A DNA stretch of 64,000 nucleotides, from assembly GCA_015680685.1 (NCBI GenBank), contig MNCI01001919.1, positions 708,065 to 772,064 of the forward strand, read 5' to 3'. Below the pieces are notes generated by a model. That model saw nothing but the letters and a program-made list of their open reading frames with translations, was not told the DNA's origin and did no database searches. Both the position numbers and the translations under genes were made by a program. Positions 23,010 through 34,587 of the stretch are shown here, piece after piece (position 1 is the stretch's first letter; every line of letters starts with the position of its first letter). Source of the DNA: Gnetum montanum. Taxonomy: Eukaryota > Streptophyta > Gnetopsida > Gnetales > Gnetaceae.

Positions 23010-26000
23010 CTGTTTGAAAACAAAAACACGGTCAGTTCAGGAAAAGTGTGTGTCTGTTACAGAATCAATCATAGAATTTTTGAATCATTTGAATAACATA
23101 ATGCACAAGCCAAGAACATACACGCTGCATAGTTGTAAAAAAAAATGTTTTTAGCAAGCTCAAAATATATAGAAAACACCAGAACTAATATAAAAACAAA
23201 GGAAACAAAATTAACATGATTAGTTAATTCAGTGTCACACATCAAACGTATTCATTCAGAAGAAAATAATCAAACTGCAACTGCAGTTATTTTTTCTGTC
23301 CATATAATGCAACCCTAAGGATCTATTATTCAACCATTGATTTTCTTTATAACTCAGTATAACCCTCATCCTATCACAATTTTTAAAAGTGACAGGTTAT
23401 GAAAAAATCAAGAAAATTAACACTATATTATTTTTCATAGACAGTTATTTTGAAGTCCCATTTACACGACCCAAAAGATTTAGTGGTGCATAGAAGACAA
23501 GAAGGTTTTTTTTTTTTTTTTTCTCAGGGTGGATGGGTAAAATCTGATGATAGTTTATACAGTAAGCTGCCCAGAGGAACGCCAAATATATATTTTTACT
23601 GCTGGCAAGTGTGGGAACTAATTGTTACAAGTAAAGTGCTCTAACAATTAATTCAAGGTTCACCCACAAGAAGGTATCTACTGCACCATCAGAATCTGCT
23701 TCAGAACGCTGGTCTTCAAGCTTCAAAGCCTCCAACAACAGTAAAATTTCAATTCACAGTTCTATTAACAATTTTATAACGCTTAAGTTGACAAACATAA
23801 TTTAACTACTGTTTGCTGGAGTCTCTGCTTTTAATGTGGACTGCATCAATACATCTGTATGCAAATAAATTAAACTAGCCCATAAGTTTCCATGCTAAGA
23901 ACATACTCATTTACTGCTACAAAAGTAACATATTACTTAATGCCAGTAGGACATAGGATGCTCTACACCCAGGAAGTTTCTCATGCCACAAGTCGTGCAT
24001 CAAATGTCAAAAAAGTTGCATCAAAAATGAAATTTGGGTATGCTAGCTTCTAATGATCGTAAAAATTGTGTAATTGACTTTATTGTCAGCAATTTCATAT
24101 CATATAACGTTGCAAATATATTTTGTCCATAAGAAGCAGCTATCTCGAACAATGTTTTCTCTAGCTTGTTAAGGATGTACGTAAAAATCACTTGTGTATA
24201 TACAGGCTCATTCACATTGACTGCACTGAGTGTTAATCATTCAGAATTCAAGCATGTTTTCTAAGTTGGTTTGCTATTAATCTATCCCGATGCTACATGA
24301 TTCTGAAACATGTTACACTTGTACCACCCAAAGCTACGAACTAAATGTCATCTTACAGTTTTCGTAAAAAGTCTGCACAACAAACTTTTCCCCCCTGACA
24401 CCAAATAACATTTGGTTTTTGAAAAAAAAATTACAACTGATTAAAATCTGAACTTTGAAGCTGTTTTTGCATCCCATGCTATGCAATAATAAACAAATAA
24501 ATATTCACCATAAACATAAATCAGTAGACTTAAGATGATCAGAATAGTACCAGGGGCTTCAGATTGTGTATGCGATTCCGAACAAACAACGGATAATCTG
24601 CTCTCTCCTCCTTGAAAGCTTCAGAAGCTATGCTATTTTCACCAGCTTTTATCAATTCAGCAATGTCAGGTTGCTGACTCCACTCATCCTTAAATATAAT
24701 TTTCTCTAGTAAATAAATGTTTTGAGGAACTGTTGCAGAAGCATCATATGGAGGAACATTTCTAACTATATGATCATTGAGCTTAGCAATAGCCTCCTCT
24801 TGTGTCAGCACATTTGATTCTTTTATTTCTACCCCCATCATTTTCCCAAGACCACTTGTATCATCTAGAGCGTCGTCCTTCAATATAGACTTTTCAAGAC
24901 GTTTTTGCTGCAAGGAAAAAAAACAAGTCATGAAAATGGAGCCTGATCACGAGAAATTCAAAGACCAACAAATACAAACAGGGCTGAAACAAACAAAACA
25001 TAGCCCTGGTTTAATTATTAAAAAAAACTATAAAACAATATTCTCTCAGTGAATATGAAAAACGATTGATGATGAAAAGAACAGTAAAATATAATGCTTT
25101 CTATTATTGAAAAACTAAAAATCATGAATGCATTTTAGACTGCAAGAATTATTTTCAAGAAAAATTACCATTGTACGGCTTCGAGTATTACCAAACGTCT
25201 GTACAAGACGCTGATAATGCAATCTTCTTTGTTCAGGGGTAACTTGCTCATCAACACCATCATTCAACAAATCCTCATAATGCATTCCCCGTACCCGAGG
25301 CTCCATTCTGAAAACCTACACACGGACATTGAAAAGAATTCAATTCCTCCACAGCATTATACAATTCTATAGAGTAGGCCATGAAAAATCATAAAATTTC
25401 AGTGCTACACAGATGCATCAAACGGAATATTAAAATAAAGAATCGGCTCAACCAAAAATCAATCAATCAATCCTCACCCTAGCCTCGTCCGACCATCACC
25501 AAAAATCGATAATTCTCACTATGCTCATTACAAACATGGATGAACATGAAAATTCAAAAATAACACTACCATTTCTGAAATCAATTGTAAGAAACTAAAG
25601 AAAAAAGTAACAGTTCCTGATTCCCAAGACCCAAGGCGATGGCAATAATAAACCAAACACTGAACTGAAACTATCATAGTTACCCGTTCACCAGCAACAG
25701 GGGCAAGATTCAGGGTTTTGTTTTTCTTATCAAAAATGCCAATCAGATATGCTCTGGGCTTCCACTGTGCAGCTTCCCCCGAATAATTAGTACCCACAAA
25801 ATCCACAGAACATTCCTTTGGCGTGACGACGAGCTGCATCTGTTTGGCCTTGAATTTCTTGGAGTTCTGATAAACCTCTGCATCTAAACCAGTCTCTGCA
25901 TTTGCAGATACCGGGTCAAATCCGGAGGGGAAATATCCCACAAAAGGTGCATCCTTGGAATGCTCAGGCTGCATGTATTGGATCTTGACGTGCGTTTTCC

Positions 26001-26064
26001 TTGTCTTTCTCTTCCTGCTTGTGCTTACGCCTGCATTGTGATCACGTTCTTCTTCTTGCGCCAT
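22539..26064 (-). CDS. RPA49: DNA-directed RNA polymerase I subunit A49 (RPA49-like), four exons
   Basis: The coding exons are 25,684-26,064, 25,169-25,315, 24,551-24,907 and 22,539-23,009, with GT..AG introns of 368, 261 and 1,541 bp, all in phase 0. They join to 451 codons, close to the usual A49 length. A49 pairs with A34.5 on RNA polymerase I in the nucleolus, where it helps initiation and elongation of rRNA transcription. Residues 1-127 match the A49 dimerisation domain (YFPSGFDP, VGTNYSGE, LIGIFDKK, then LNLAPV). Residues 128-176 are the linker (VRGMHYEDLL). Residues about 226-450 match the tandem winged-helix domain (NIYLLEKIIFKDEW, RDRLAHVFSYITHLIKF, ending KLYKRRR). The start ATG has a good plant context (ATGGC) and lies 27 bp from a telo-box. 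No stop or frameshift breaks it, unlike everything around it. Family assignment is from remembered motifs; a profile search would confirm it. Confidence 0.93.
23010..24550 (-). other. RPA49-like intron 3
   Basis: A 1.5-kb intron, AT-rich, with donor GTACTA and acceptor TTTCAAACAG. It contains a T run at about 23,506-23,522. Open frames inside it on either strand are short and lack recognisable domains. I see no TE in it. Confidence 0.8.
24551..24907 (-). CDS. RPA49: RPA49-like exon 3 (start of winged-helix region)
   Basis: 119 codons, from acceptor CCTTGCAG to donor GTACTA. It carries the acidic/helical linker end and then the first part of the tandem winged-helix domain, with PPYDASATVPQNIYLLEKI and YPLFVRNRI. 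Confidence 0.9.
25169..25315 (-). CDS. RPA49: RPA49-like exon 2 (linker)
   Basis: 49 codons, from acceptor TGTGTAG to donor GTAATT after ATG. It holds the conserved RMEPRVRGMHYEDLL segment and a charged QRRLHYQRLVQTFG helix. Confidence 0.9.
25684..26064 (-). CDS. RPA49: RPA49-like exon 1 (dimerisation domain)
   Basis: 127 codons. A basic stretch, SRKRKTRKTHVKIQ, sits near residue 15 and could serve nuclear localisation. The exon ends at CGG with donor GTAACT. Reading through the donor meets a stop within 60 codons, which supports the splice. Confidence 0.9.
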
Positions 26065-26090
26065 GGATGGATTCTGCTTTCGCTGCCCTA

Positions 26091-26099
26091 AAACCCTAA
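26091..26099. promoter_or_regulatory. Telo-box in the RPA49-like leader
   Basis: AAACCCTAA on the plus strand, 27 bp upstream of the RPA49-like ATG, within a double AAACCCT-like stretch. Telo-boxes are common near starts of plant genes for ribosomal proteins and ribosome biogenesis, which fits a Pol I subunit. The motif is seen; its regulatory role here is inferred. Confidence 0.6.
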
Positions 26100-26319
26100 A
26101 CCTCTTGCTCTCATACTCTTATACACCGTTCTGGGTGCTGCTCAGCGATCAATATCAACAGACGACATGGCCTGCCAAATAAGTACACCGCAATTTTCCC
26201 AAAACAAGTGCGTTTCGATTAGCAACAAAGTTCAACCCCAAAAGAATATGATGATTCCATATTTTACATGGCATTTAAGGTGTTGATTTTATATTTTAGG
26301 CACTGGAATCCAAAATAAT

Positions 26320-26437
26320 TGAAATATAGATATACCTATGATATATATAGGAGTTTATAACTTAGTGCTATGTAGTAGAATCAAACTTGTGATCTGGAGT
26401 TACTAAGCCAAGACTCATACCACTAAGCTAACACGGA
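26320..26437 (-). mobile_element. tRNA-derived SINE-like unit
   Basis: The minus strand reads TTAGCTTAGTGGTATGAGT at 26,431-26,413, close to the Pol III A-box, and CAAGTTTGATTC at 26,389-26,378, close to the B-box. The spacing of about 42 nt is as in tRNA genes. The acceptor stem and cloverleaf are not intact, so this is a tRNA-derived SINE head rather than a tRNA. The tail boundary is uncertain. Confidence 0.5.
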
Positions 26438-26457
26438 AAAAGAGATTAAGAGACCAT

Positions 26458-26600
26458 CCTTTTTAGCTTAGGAGTAAGTTTTTGGATTTGGAATCTTTAA
26501 ATTATGAGTTCAATTCTAATGGGCAATGTTGACTTATGAAGTTCTTATTTGGGGTGTTTGACCCTAAAAATAATATAAATAATAAGAAAAAAATTTATAG
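26458..26600 (+). mobile_element. tRNA-derived SINE-like unit, opposite orientation
   Basis: A-box-like TTAGCTTAGGAGTAAG starts near 26,463 and B-box-like GAGTTCAATTC near 26,507. The spacing matches that of its neighbour. The body 'ggcaatgttgacttatgaag' follows and runs into an A-rich end near 26,590. With the unit at 26,320-26,437 it makes a head-to-head pair separated by about 20 bp. Confidence 0.5.
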
Positions 26601-26899
26601 TTCATCACATGCTTAACATTGAGATATAAGCAAAAAGTTTCAGTTCCAACAAGTGCATGAATTTCATGTCCATTTTTTTCATTTTTAAGCAATTTTATGA
26701 GTGATAGAGGCTTTAGTGCAAGTAACCTTATTAAGCATAATTCTCTACAAGGGAGCTTTTCTTTTTAATTTTGGTTGTCATTTGCTTCATTTGATTCTTT
26801 CTTTATTCTCTGGTGAGAAGTGAATTTTTTATTGTAAGGATGAATTCCTAAGTAGGCATCCCCAAATCTATTGAGTCTTTCCTTTCATGTTATTTATAT

Positions 26900-27030
26900 C
26901 TGTTTTATCAAATGCAACTTGTGCATTTTTTTTACCCTTTCTATCTAGTTTATCAAATGCTACTTGTGTATTTTTTACCCTTTCTATCTAGTTTATCAAA
27001 TACTACATTTGTATTTGATGCTCTATTTTG
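26900..27030. repeat. Minisatellite, ~43-bp unit, about three copies
   Basis: Units begin TTTATCAAATGCAACTTGTG or close variants and end 'accctttctatctag'. Two are nearly identical and the third is diverged and partial. Confidence 0.75.
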
Positions 27031-27239
27031 ATTAATAAAACTTTTTTTGAAGGTCTATCACATCCTACTCACCACAAGGCAATTTCACTATATGTCTTGG
27101 GCAAAATTACAACAACACATCATTAGGAGCAATATATTAAGTTGGGTACATTTATGTACATAACTGTGTGTAGGTATAACAAAGTTGCCAAGCCACCAAG
27201 ACTCTCACCATGAGACACAAAAAGTACTTTTGATTTTAC
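27031..27239. other. Flank between minisatellite and LINE A, nothing recognised
   Basis: AT-rich sequence without coding signal. The LINE A 3' end probably lies near its right edge. Confidence 0.4.
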
Positions 27240-29275
27240 TAGATTGTTAGTTGTATATTACTCTCAACAACAAAGTGGTGGTGTTCCCAAGAAAAAAAAT
27301 AATAATATTTAAAAATTTTAGAGTATATCAAATCATCAAAAAGAGAGTCTAAAAAAACCCAACAATTTTTGGGTTGTCTTTTCAAGTTTTTATCCTTACA
27401 ACCAATCTTAAAAAACTCCTCTTTGGGTAGGAAAAGGATCAAGCCTTGTTCTTATTCAAAAGAGTCCTCGTAGGTTTTCACTTCTTCCTAAATATTTTTT
27501 TGCAAAGAAAAGGAAAATACTCTTTCTAAAGATGAAAGAATACATCAATCAAAAATAAAAAACAAATAGCAACAAAAGTTGAAAACTTCCCAACATTGAG
27601 CCTCTAAAATAAAAAGAAATTAATACTATTGGAAAATAATTTAATTGTTCAACTTTCACTAATAGTTGTTTTACTTAAAGTTGTAGCTAAAAAGCAACAT
27701 CTTTGAGAATCTGGTATTTGACTTCTGAAGAGAGGTCGAAGTTATGTTTTTGTTACTAGAAAATAATTGCAAATGGTGGCTTCCAAATAGAGGAGAGAAC
27801 AAGTTGTTGAAGACATTTCTAAATGCAAAGAAAGGAATAAGACAAAGTAGGTTGATCACCAAAAATAACATCATTGATGCTTAGTTAAAAGTTGTTATAA
27901 ATTTTGAATGTCTATTTTCAAGCATGTTGAGTCACAAAACACTTTTAAAAATATGAGAATATAATCATCACTTCTATAAATAGGACATTGAGAAGAAACA
28001 TTTCTTATATGTTTAAGATGAGCATTGATAGGAAGACCTTGATGAATAAGACACTATAAAAAATATGAATTTTAGGAAATGTAGGAATATCTTTCATTTT
28101 CCTTATCCAAAAGTGTGAAAATAATTACACTTTCTATGCCTTATTGAATTTGTTATCAATAAAATCATTCTTTATAATAATCTCATAAGAAACTTTTGAC
28201 TTAAAAAAAACATATATATCATCATTCTAAAAAATATCTGGAAAGCTTAATACAAATTATTACTAACTATAAATAAATTTTGAAGATTAGAAAATAATTT
28301 TCAAAATTATTTTCTCTTTTTCTATTCAAACTCTAAAGGCTAGAAGCTTCGTTCCAAGTAATCCATCTATTATGCATAATCTAGATGCATTAGTAGCCCA
28401 AGCACTTTCATTAAAAGGAAGCTACCATGAGCTAATTTTCTTAAGCACATCTTTTTAAACTATAATATGATTGTAATTCTAATATTTACTAAACTTACAC
28501 CATGTCTTCCAAATTTGTTTAAGAATTGGAGAACCATGAATAAAAATGGCCTAAGAAAATAGAAGATAGTTAAGAAGGTGATTATAAGATCATCTATTAT
28601 CATTCTTAAGTTTTCTTTACATAAGTTTATTTCTTAAAAGAAACATCCAAACATCATCTTCATTAATGCACTTTCAAATCTAGTTTGCTGCAAAAGAAAT
28701 ACCTTGGTTATAACAATTAATGAGGCTAAGTCCTCTATTGTTTTGCTACTAATGAAAATATTCCAATAAACTCTAGAAAAATATTTTATATGTTGCTTAG
28801 TAGACTAAAGAAACCAATAGATAATATTAGCAATTCGATCATAAGAAGTTTTAGAATGAGCTTAACAACTAGAGTAATAAACATGAGTTAATTAAAGCAT
28901 TTTCTTAATAACTAAAACTTTGCTAACAAGGATGAGCTTTTTTTGGTTTCCATTTATTGAGCTTCTTTTCAATTTTATCAGCCATATAATTCCATAAAAT
29001 AGTAATATTTGACTAAAAAAAAGATATTCTTAAAATATTAAAAATAGAATATTTTTTCAAGATTTTCCAAGGCTTGAGAGTAACCCACTCATCAATATTG
29101 ACATTACAATAAGCAACATATTTTTGTTAATTAAACCAAGAACTAGATAACATGCAATAATCCTCTACTATAGCTAAAAGAGTATTGATATGCTTTAGAG
29201 AATTGTTAATCATAAAAAAAAAAAGAATCATCTACAATGCATGTTAAGTAATTGGGTACATTGTGAGGTTCATTG
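27240..29275 (-). mobile_element. LINE A, 3' part: RT palm, thumb and C-terminal region
   Basis: An L1-type LINE on the minus strand. At 29,240-29,226 the frame reads TCIVDDS, the counterpart of the (F/Y)xDD catalytic box. It is followed by INNSLKHINTLLAIVEDYC and LSSSWFN, typical of plant L1 RT. Further down, a degenerate segment near 28,130-27,960 corresponds to the C-terminal zinc-binding region (a KIPxKIxxFxW-like pattern). Many stops are present. The same sequence is found in LINE B (55,470-57,176). The 3' end near 27,240 is approximate. Confidence 0.75.
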
Positions 29276-29799
29276 AACTTAGGAGGGGGGTGTGGGGGAT
29301 GAATAAGTTCCCCAAATTAATAAAAACTTCAACAAAAAGCACACACAAGCAATTATGTGGTTCCCCAATTTGGGTACTCCACACTCAGAGAGTAGATCGC
29401 TAACACACCTCTAGAATTTGTTTCTCTCAAACTGTGGTTTAAAGAATACCATACCTTGTATAGCTTTAAGCTTCACTTCGAAGTGATTCGTTGTCGCAAA
29501 TCCACTTAACCTTGTAAGGTTTCAACAAGCTTAGCATGTGGATTTTAGGATCCCACACCCTTTACAACCTGAGCTCCACTCTATAGTGTTGTGGCACTAC
29601 ACCAACACTCAATCTTGCAAGATTCCAACAAGCTCAAGGATGATGCCTTCTCGCAAGAAGCACATCAACCCCAATGGGGCAACAAGGGAGAAATAAGAAT
29701 TACAAGGAAACAATGTAACTAATTTGCTAGTCTTTGTACTTTGAGGTACATCACAATTGATCACTCAACAACACAAATGATATGACAATAAAGTACAAT

Positions 29800-30726
29800 T
29801 GATGAGTGACAAGGTAACCCTATGCCCAACCATATGAATCACAAAGCGTTCATGCATGATTCAGTTGAATTCCATGGACTTTACAATTTCCAATACACTA
29901 GTCTTCTAGGAAGTGAACCTTGTCCTAAGGTCATTCGTTGTCTTCCCAATTACACTTGTGAAGCATAATGGTATGGTTAAGAGTAATCGAGGCATATCAT
30001 TTTTATCATTTTGTGTTTTATGTTTTTGGGTGCTTGAAGAGAGAGAGATAGAGCAATTTAATGACTAATCTAAATTAACTAACTAACTGGTCTCTAACTA
30101 ATCCTAACATAAGCATCTATTCCTACTTTTTGCACACATCTTGAACCCACATATCCATTGTTGGATTACCAAGCACTACGCTACTAGGTGCACCAAGCAC
30201 TATTGCTGCTGGGATTACCAAGTGAATACATGTTATGCTTGAAGCGGTTGTACTTATGTATTTAATCTATCTAGTTGATCTTGCTTAATTATCTGAATTA
30301 GCTTAATTACTGGAAAATATTGAATAACTAATTGAAAACATTAAATGCATAAATGAAATATTTAATCTATCCAAAATATTGCAAGGTTTATCAAAAAGCT
30401 CATCTTTGTTACCGCACACACTGTCATGCTCAAGTACAATAATGCTCGAATAAAGATCTGTATACTCAATAACTCTTGTTGCAAGTACTCAGGAGAAATA
30501 TTCTAACTTTCAAATGTAGAAACTACAAGAGTTTTCATACTACTCAAATCATCATTGCCATAAATGTGGCTAGTGAGTGCATATTTATAGTCGAAAAGTG
30601 GACCTTGTGTTAATGAGGCCTAGTCGATACATCATTGCATGTGTCGATGGGGCCTCATCAATGAGGCTTAGTCGACAAGGCTACATTGATGAGGCCTCAC
30701 TGATGCAACCAAAACACGACTCACCA
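29800..30726 (-). repeat. G1-type solo LTR nested in the copia solo LTR
   Basis: It starts TGATGAGTGACAAGG and ends GACTCACCA. The probable TSD is ACAAT on the left and ACCAT on the right (4 of 5 match). It is 927 bp long, like the G1 LTRs, and shares the U5 block, the 'gtgttgccataaatg'-like TATA region and the 'gaggcctcat' alternation. No internal region accompanies it. Confidence 0.85.
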
Positions 30727-30899
30727 ACCATATACAAGAAAATGATATAACAAATTAGGTACACAAGTATAGCATTCAATGATTGCTTTAACTATGACAA
30801 ATCATATATGATACTTACACAAAACCCAAGAATGAAGTCATCATATAGCCTTGATGTTTTCAAAATTACCTTGGAATTTGTGCAACAACTATCTAACAA

Positions 30900-31215
30900 T
30901 CATTGGAGACATCTTCTTCGAGATTGGGACATCTCTCTATTAGACCTCCATTTAGGGGAGATGTCTCTTCCTTCATGGTAGATGTTTCTAAGGAGATGTC
31001 TTCACAGACGTGTCTACTTCTCAAAGTAGATGCCTATTGTTTCTTGTAGACATCTTCTTCTAAGCAGCTTTCAACTCGGCCAAGACATCTTCATCTCCAA
31101 GGAGATGTCTTCTCTTGATAGTAGATGTCTTCTGTTTCTAGAAGGTGTCTTATTTGCTTCTTTTGTACTTTGGCCAAGATGTCTTCTGCTTCTTGGAAAT
31201 GTCTCCTTAGCTTTT
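30900..31215. repeat. Dense AGACATC/GATGTCT motif cluster in the copia LTR
   Basis: The hexamer-like words 'gacatct' and its complement 'agatgtc' occur more than a dozen times in about 300 bp, in both orientations. The same cluster is present in the related LTR at about 61,608-61,800. It lies toward the U3 side of the LTR. Confidence 0.75.
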
Positions 31216-31527
31216 GGGCTTTGCTTCCCAAGGCTTCCTTTCATCAATTTGGCTCATCCTTGATCTTGGGAAATTCTTCATTATTGTAGTCTTCGTTCTT
31301 GCTCTTGCTCCTAATTTCTTTATGAAGACCTTTGTAGTCCTTACTTTGACATCTTGTCGTAGCTCTCATTCCTTGAGTCTTCATTCATGTCTAACAGGTT
31401 CTTATGATCTCTACTTTGATATCTCTTTGTAGATACCATTCATGTTCTTGTCCTACAAACACAACAACCACATAAACATCCTTGTTTTCCATTTTCCTTA
31501 AGGTTTTGACACACCAAAAGGTCAACA

Positions 31528-32742
31528 CATTGATCATCAATTGAAATTTTCTTAATGATATTTCTTTGTAGATCATTGTGTAGATTATGTGAAAAAAAAG
31601 TTTGTACTAATAATGAAAAGATAGAAATCTAGAGGACAACCTTAATGAACTATCAATTGAAGAGAAAGAAGAAACTTAATTCAAAATTAGTAGCAACTTG
31701 AGGATTAGTATCAGTGAGTAGGGTATGAACAAGATGAATAAAATAATCATGGAATCCTAGTTTATGGAGATAAGAAATAATATAATTCCATTCAATCCTA
31801 TTATAAGCTTTTCCAATATATTAGTTTTTATTAGAAGCCTATTGCATTTCCTTTCTAGCTATAATAACATTTTTAAAGATATTTTTACCTTTAATAAAAC
31901 CAATCTACTCAAGTCTAATGAAATCTTTAATAACCTTTTGAATTTGGCAAGTTATGCATTTAGCTAAATTTTTATAAATATTGTTAAAAAGAGTAATAGA
32001 TCTCTAATTATAAATATCTTAAATTTCTCCATTCTTATGAAGAAAATGAATCATACCTTTATTAATATTTTTATTAAGAGAAATTTTTTTAATAGCTTCT
32101 TGGAAAATATGAAAGAGATCCTCTCCAACAATATCTCAATGCTTCTTGAAAAATTCAATTGAAAAACCATCAAAACCTACCATCTACTAAACTAAAGATC
32201 TCTACTTTAATTTCTTCCATTGTAATTTATTCTTAAGGAATATTTTAATGTGCTTATGTTATAAAATAAGGAATATGTGTACTTGAGGTCTGAAAGGATT
32301 CCTTGCTAAAATATTTAGAAGAAAAATTATTAGTTAAAAAATTATTAATAGTCTGAAGATCTTTAATGAAAGAATCATTTATATAAAGTAATTTCAGTTT
32401 AGGTACTTGATCCTTTCCTCTTAGAGATTTAAAAAATTATTTGCAAGATTTATCTTTAATGTTTAGCCAACCCATGTGACTTTTAATGAGAGTACTTTTA
32501 GCTTCAAAAGCTTCCCAACATTATTTAGCATAACAAGCTTTAGCTAAGGCCTTTTGAGTTTCAAAATCAAAGGGATTCTTGTCTACAAGAATTTGCATTT
32601 GCATTATAGATTTTGTAAGATTTTCTTCAACTTAATGCTTATGCTCAAAAATTTCTTTCCAAATCATCTAGCATAATTTTTGACTCTACAAGTAGTTTGC
32701 AGTCATCGTTAATCCAAATAATATCACTAGTAGGCTTTATAA
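31528..32742 (-). mobile_element. LINE A, middle part: RT N-terminal half
   Basis: On the minus strand the frame gives VGFDGFSIEFFKKH, then DIVGEDLFHIFQEAIKK, then GMIHFLHKNGEI and RSITLFNNIYKNLAKC. This is the order of plant L1 RT (GPDGfs..Ff, ..ipK, ..RPIsLcn..yKi.ak). A GWLNIKDKSCKYF block before it matches the usual connection between endonuclease and RT. Stops replace residues where Gln and Trp are usual. The LINE is cut at 32,742 by G2 and continues at 53,171. Confidence 0.85.
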
Positions 32743-34573
32743 TGATTGAAAACGTCGATGGCTAGAACACTAAGGTCAATGGTCGCACAACCTAATCCCA
32801 CATCCATGCAAGGGCCTATTGGAGGTGGAGATGGGATGCCCTGAATGGTCTTGTCAATTGAACATGGACTTATTGGATGTAATTGGGGTGCAGCGTGGTA
32901 ATTTGCAATGCTGATGTGAAATGATGCTAAGTGTTTCCGCAGTGTCAATGGTGTCAGCAGTGTCAATGGGGGTGAGCGTAGTCAAGGGTTTCACTGAGAA
33001 ACAAAGGTGTCAATGTGCTGGGATCACTGCCCAAGTGCGGTTATGCATTAAAATGGCAGAAAATGCTGAAAAAATGCAAGTAAAATGCTAAAAATCTAAA
33101 GAAAGGGTGAGAGAGATTGAAACACCACCCCAAATGGGTTTGAGTGTAGTTAACTCTAGGAGGGGTGAGAAGGTATGTGGTGTACAATAGGTGTAGTGGA
33201 TAGCATAGTCATAGTCTTGGGGGTGTCTAGCCGTGAAGACTAATATTCCACCATGATGTCTATGTATTCCGGGTTGGCCACCGCAATGTGTAGTGGGTTG
33301 TAGTGGTCTACAACTTTGCCTCTCTTTGGTTCATTGGTGTGCCTTTGGTTTTTTGTTTGCCCAAAATTCTAAAAATGCTCAAATTTTCCAACATGCCCCA
33401 AATTTGTCCACCTTAAAAATTTCGAGGGTTGAGGTATTTATAGGGCTAGGTTTAGTGTGAAATGCAAGATGGCTACCATGTGGTAGTGGGATGGTTGGGA
33501 CTATGTTGTTACCCAACTATGCTTTTTACTAAGGCTAGCAGTGTTGTGCTTTGTTGTGTTTTGTTAGACTCTACAAGGTTGAGAGACTATGACTACACTG
33601 CCAACTACATGTATATGTACAAAGAGGACTACAATGTACTTGAAAAAAATGCAACTTTGGAGACTATGCTTTGGGACTATGCTCTCCATTATCTTGTGTG
33701 GGGTTGAGTGTAGTTACAATTTGGGAATTGAAAGGGGATACGACAAAAATGCATTTTGCTAACTACGCTTATCAAAGGTAAGTTGGAGCTAAGCTAAGTG
33801 CTAGTGTTGCATTGTGGAGGCCTTTGGAGGCTATTTTGGCTTACTATGCTTAACTATGCTCTAGACTAGGGGAGAGCGTAGTCCCACACTTAGAAATTTT
33901 TTTGCAAAAAATAGCTATGTGCTAACTATGCTCTCCACGGGAGGCTAACTACGCTCCCAACTAGGGGTGAGCATAGTCTCAACACTTTTCAAAACTTGTA
34001 GAAACTAGCTTCTAGTGGACTCTGCTTGACTATGCTTTGGGTTGGTGGAGATCATAGTCTCAACACTTCAAAAAAAATTTGCAAAAACTAGGCCTTCATG
34101 CTAACTATGCTTGACTACGCTCTAGGGTAGTGGAGAGTGTAGTCTTAGCACTTAGAAAAATTTGTAAAAAAGTACACCTTCATGTTGACTACACTGACTA
34201 CGCTTTGGGGCAATGGAGAGTGTAGTCTCAACACTTAGAAAATTTTGCAGTAGCTAGCTTGACACTTAGAAAAATTTGCAAAACTAGCCTTTGTGTTGAC
34301 TATGCTTTGTATGAGGCTAACTATGTTCTAGGTCTATGGAGAGTGTAGTCTCAACACTTAGAAAAATTTGTATCTTTTGGCTTCACGATGACACTTAGAC
34401 AAAATTGCAAACTAGCCTTTGTGTTGACTATGCTCTCTACTGAGCTGACTATGCTCTAGGGTAGTGGAGAGTGTAGTCCCAGCACTTAGAAAAAATTATA
34501 GAAAGTGGCCTCATGCTGACACTTAGACAAATTTGTAGTCAAGATGCTATAGCCCAAATTTGGTGGTGTTTCA
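32743..34573 (-). repeat. G2 3' LTR (1.83 kb)
   Basis: It matches 51,818-53,170 from 'tagaacac' near its left end to TGGTGGTGTTTCA at its right end. About 33,860-34,530 is filled with variable ~100-bp units built around 'gtggagagtgtagtctcagcacttagaaaaattt', with more units than in the partner LTR. That explains the size difference. Confidence 0.87.
33860..34530. repeat. Tandem ~100-bp units in the G2 3' LTR
   Basis: About six or seven diverged units are present, each with 'gtagtc..agcacttagaaaaattt' followed by 'cttcatgctgactatgct'. The partner LTR has about four or five at 52,690-53,150. Confidence 0.8.
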
Positions 34574-34587
34574 TTAGTCCCTCTTTG
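34574..34587 (-). promoter_or_regulatory. Polypurine tract of G2
   Basis: The minus strand reads CAAAGAGGGACTAA immediately before the 3' LTR. The same tract in nearly the same form precedes the LTR of element E (40,948-40,961). It primes plus-strand cDNA synthesis. Confidence 0.75.

Larger units (their letters stand above)
29276..31527 (-). mobile_element. Ty1/copia solo LTR inserted in LINE A (itself interrupted)
   Basis: It is flanked by CATTG on both sides (29,271-29,275 and 31,528-31,532), a 5-bp target duplication. Read on the minus strand it starts TGTTGACCTTTTGGT and aligns with the plus-strand 5' LTR at 61,343-62,455. It contains no PBS, gag or pol, so it is a solo LTR left by LTR-LTR recombination. 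It is interrupted by a G1-type LTR at 29,800-30,726. Without that it would be about 1.3 kb. It sits inside the LINE RT just before the catalytic box. Confidence 0.85.
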
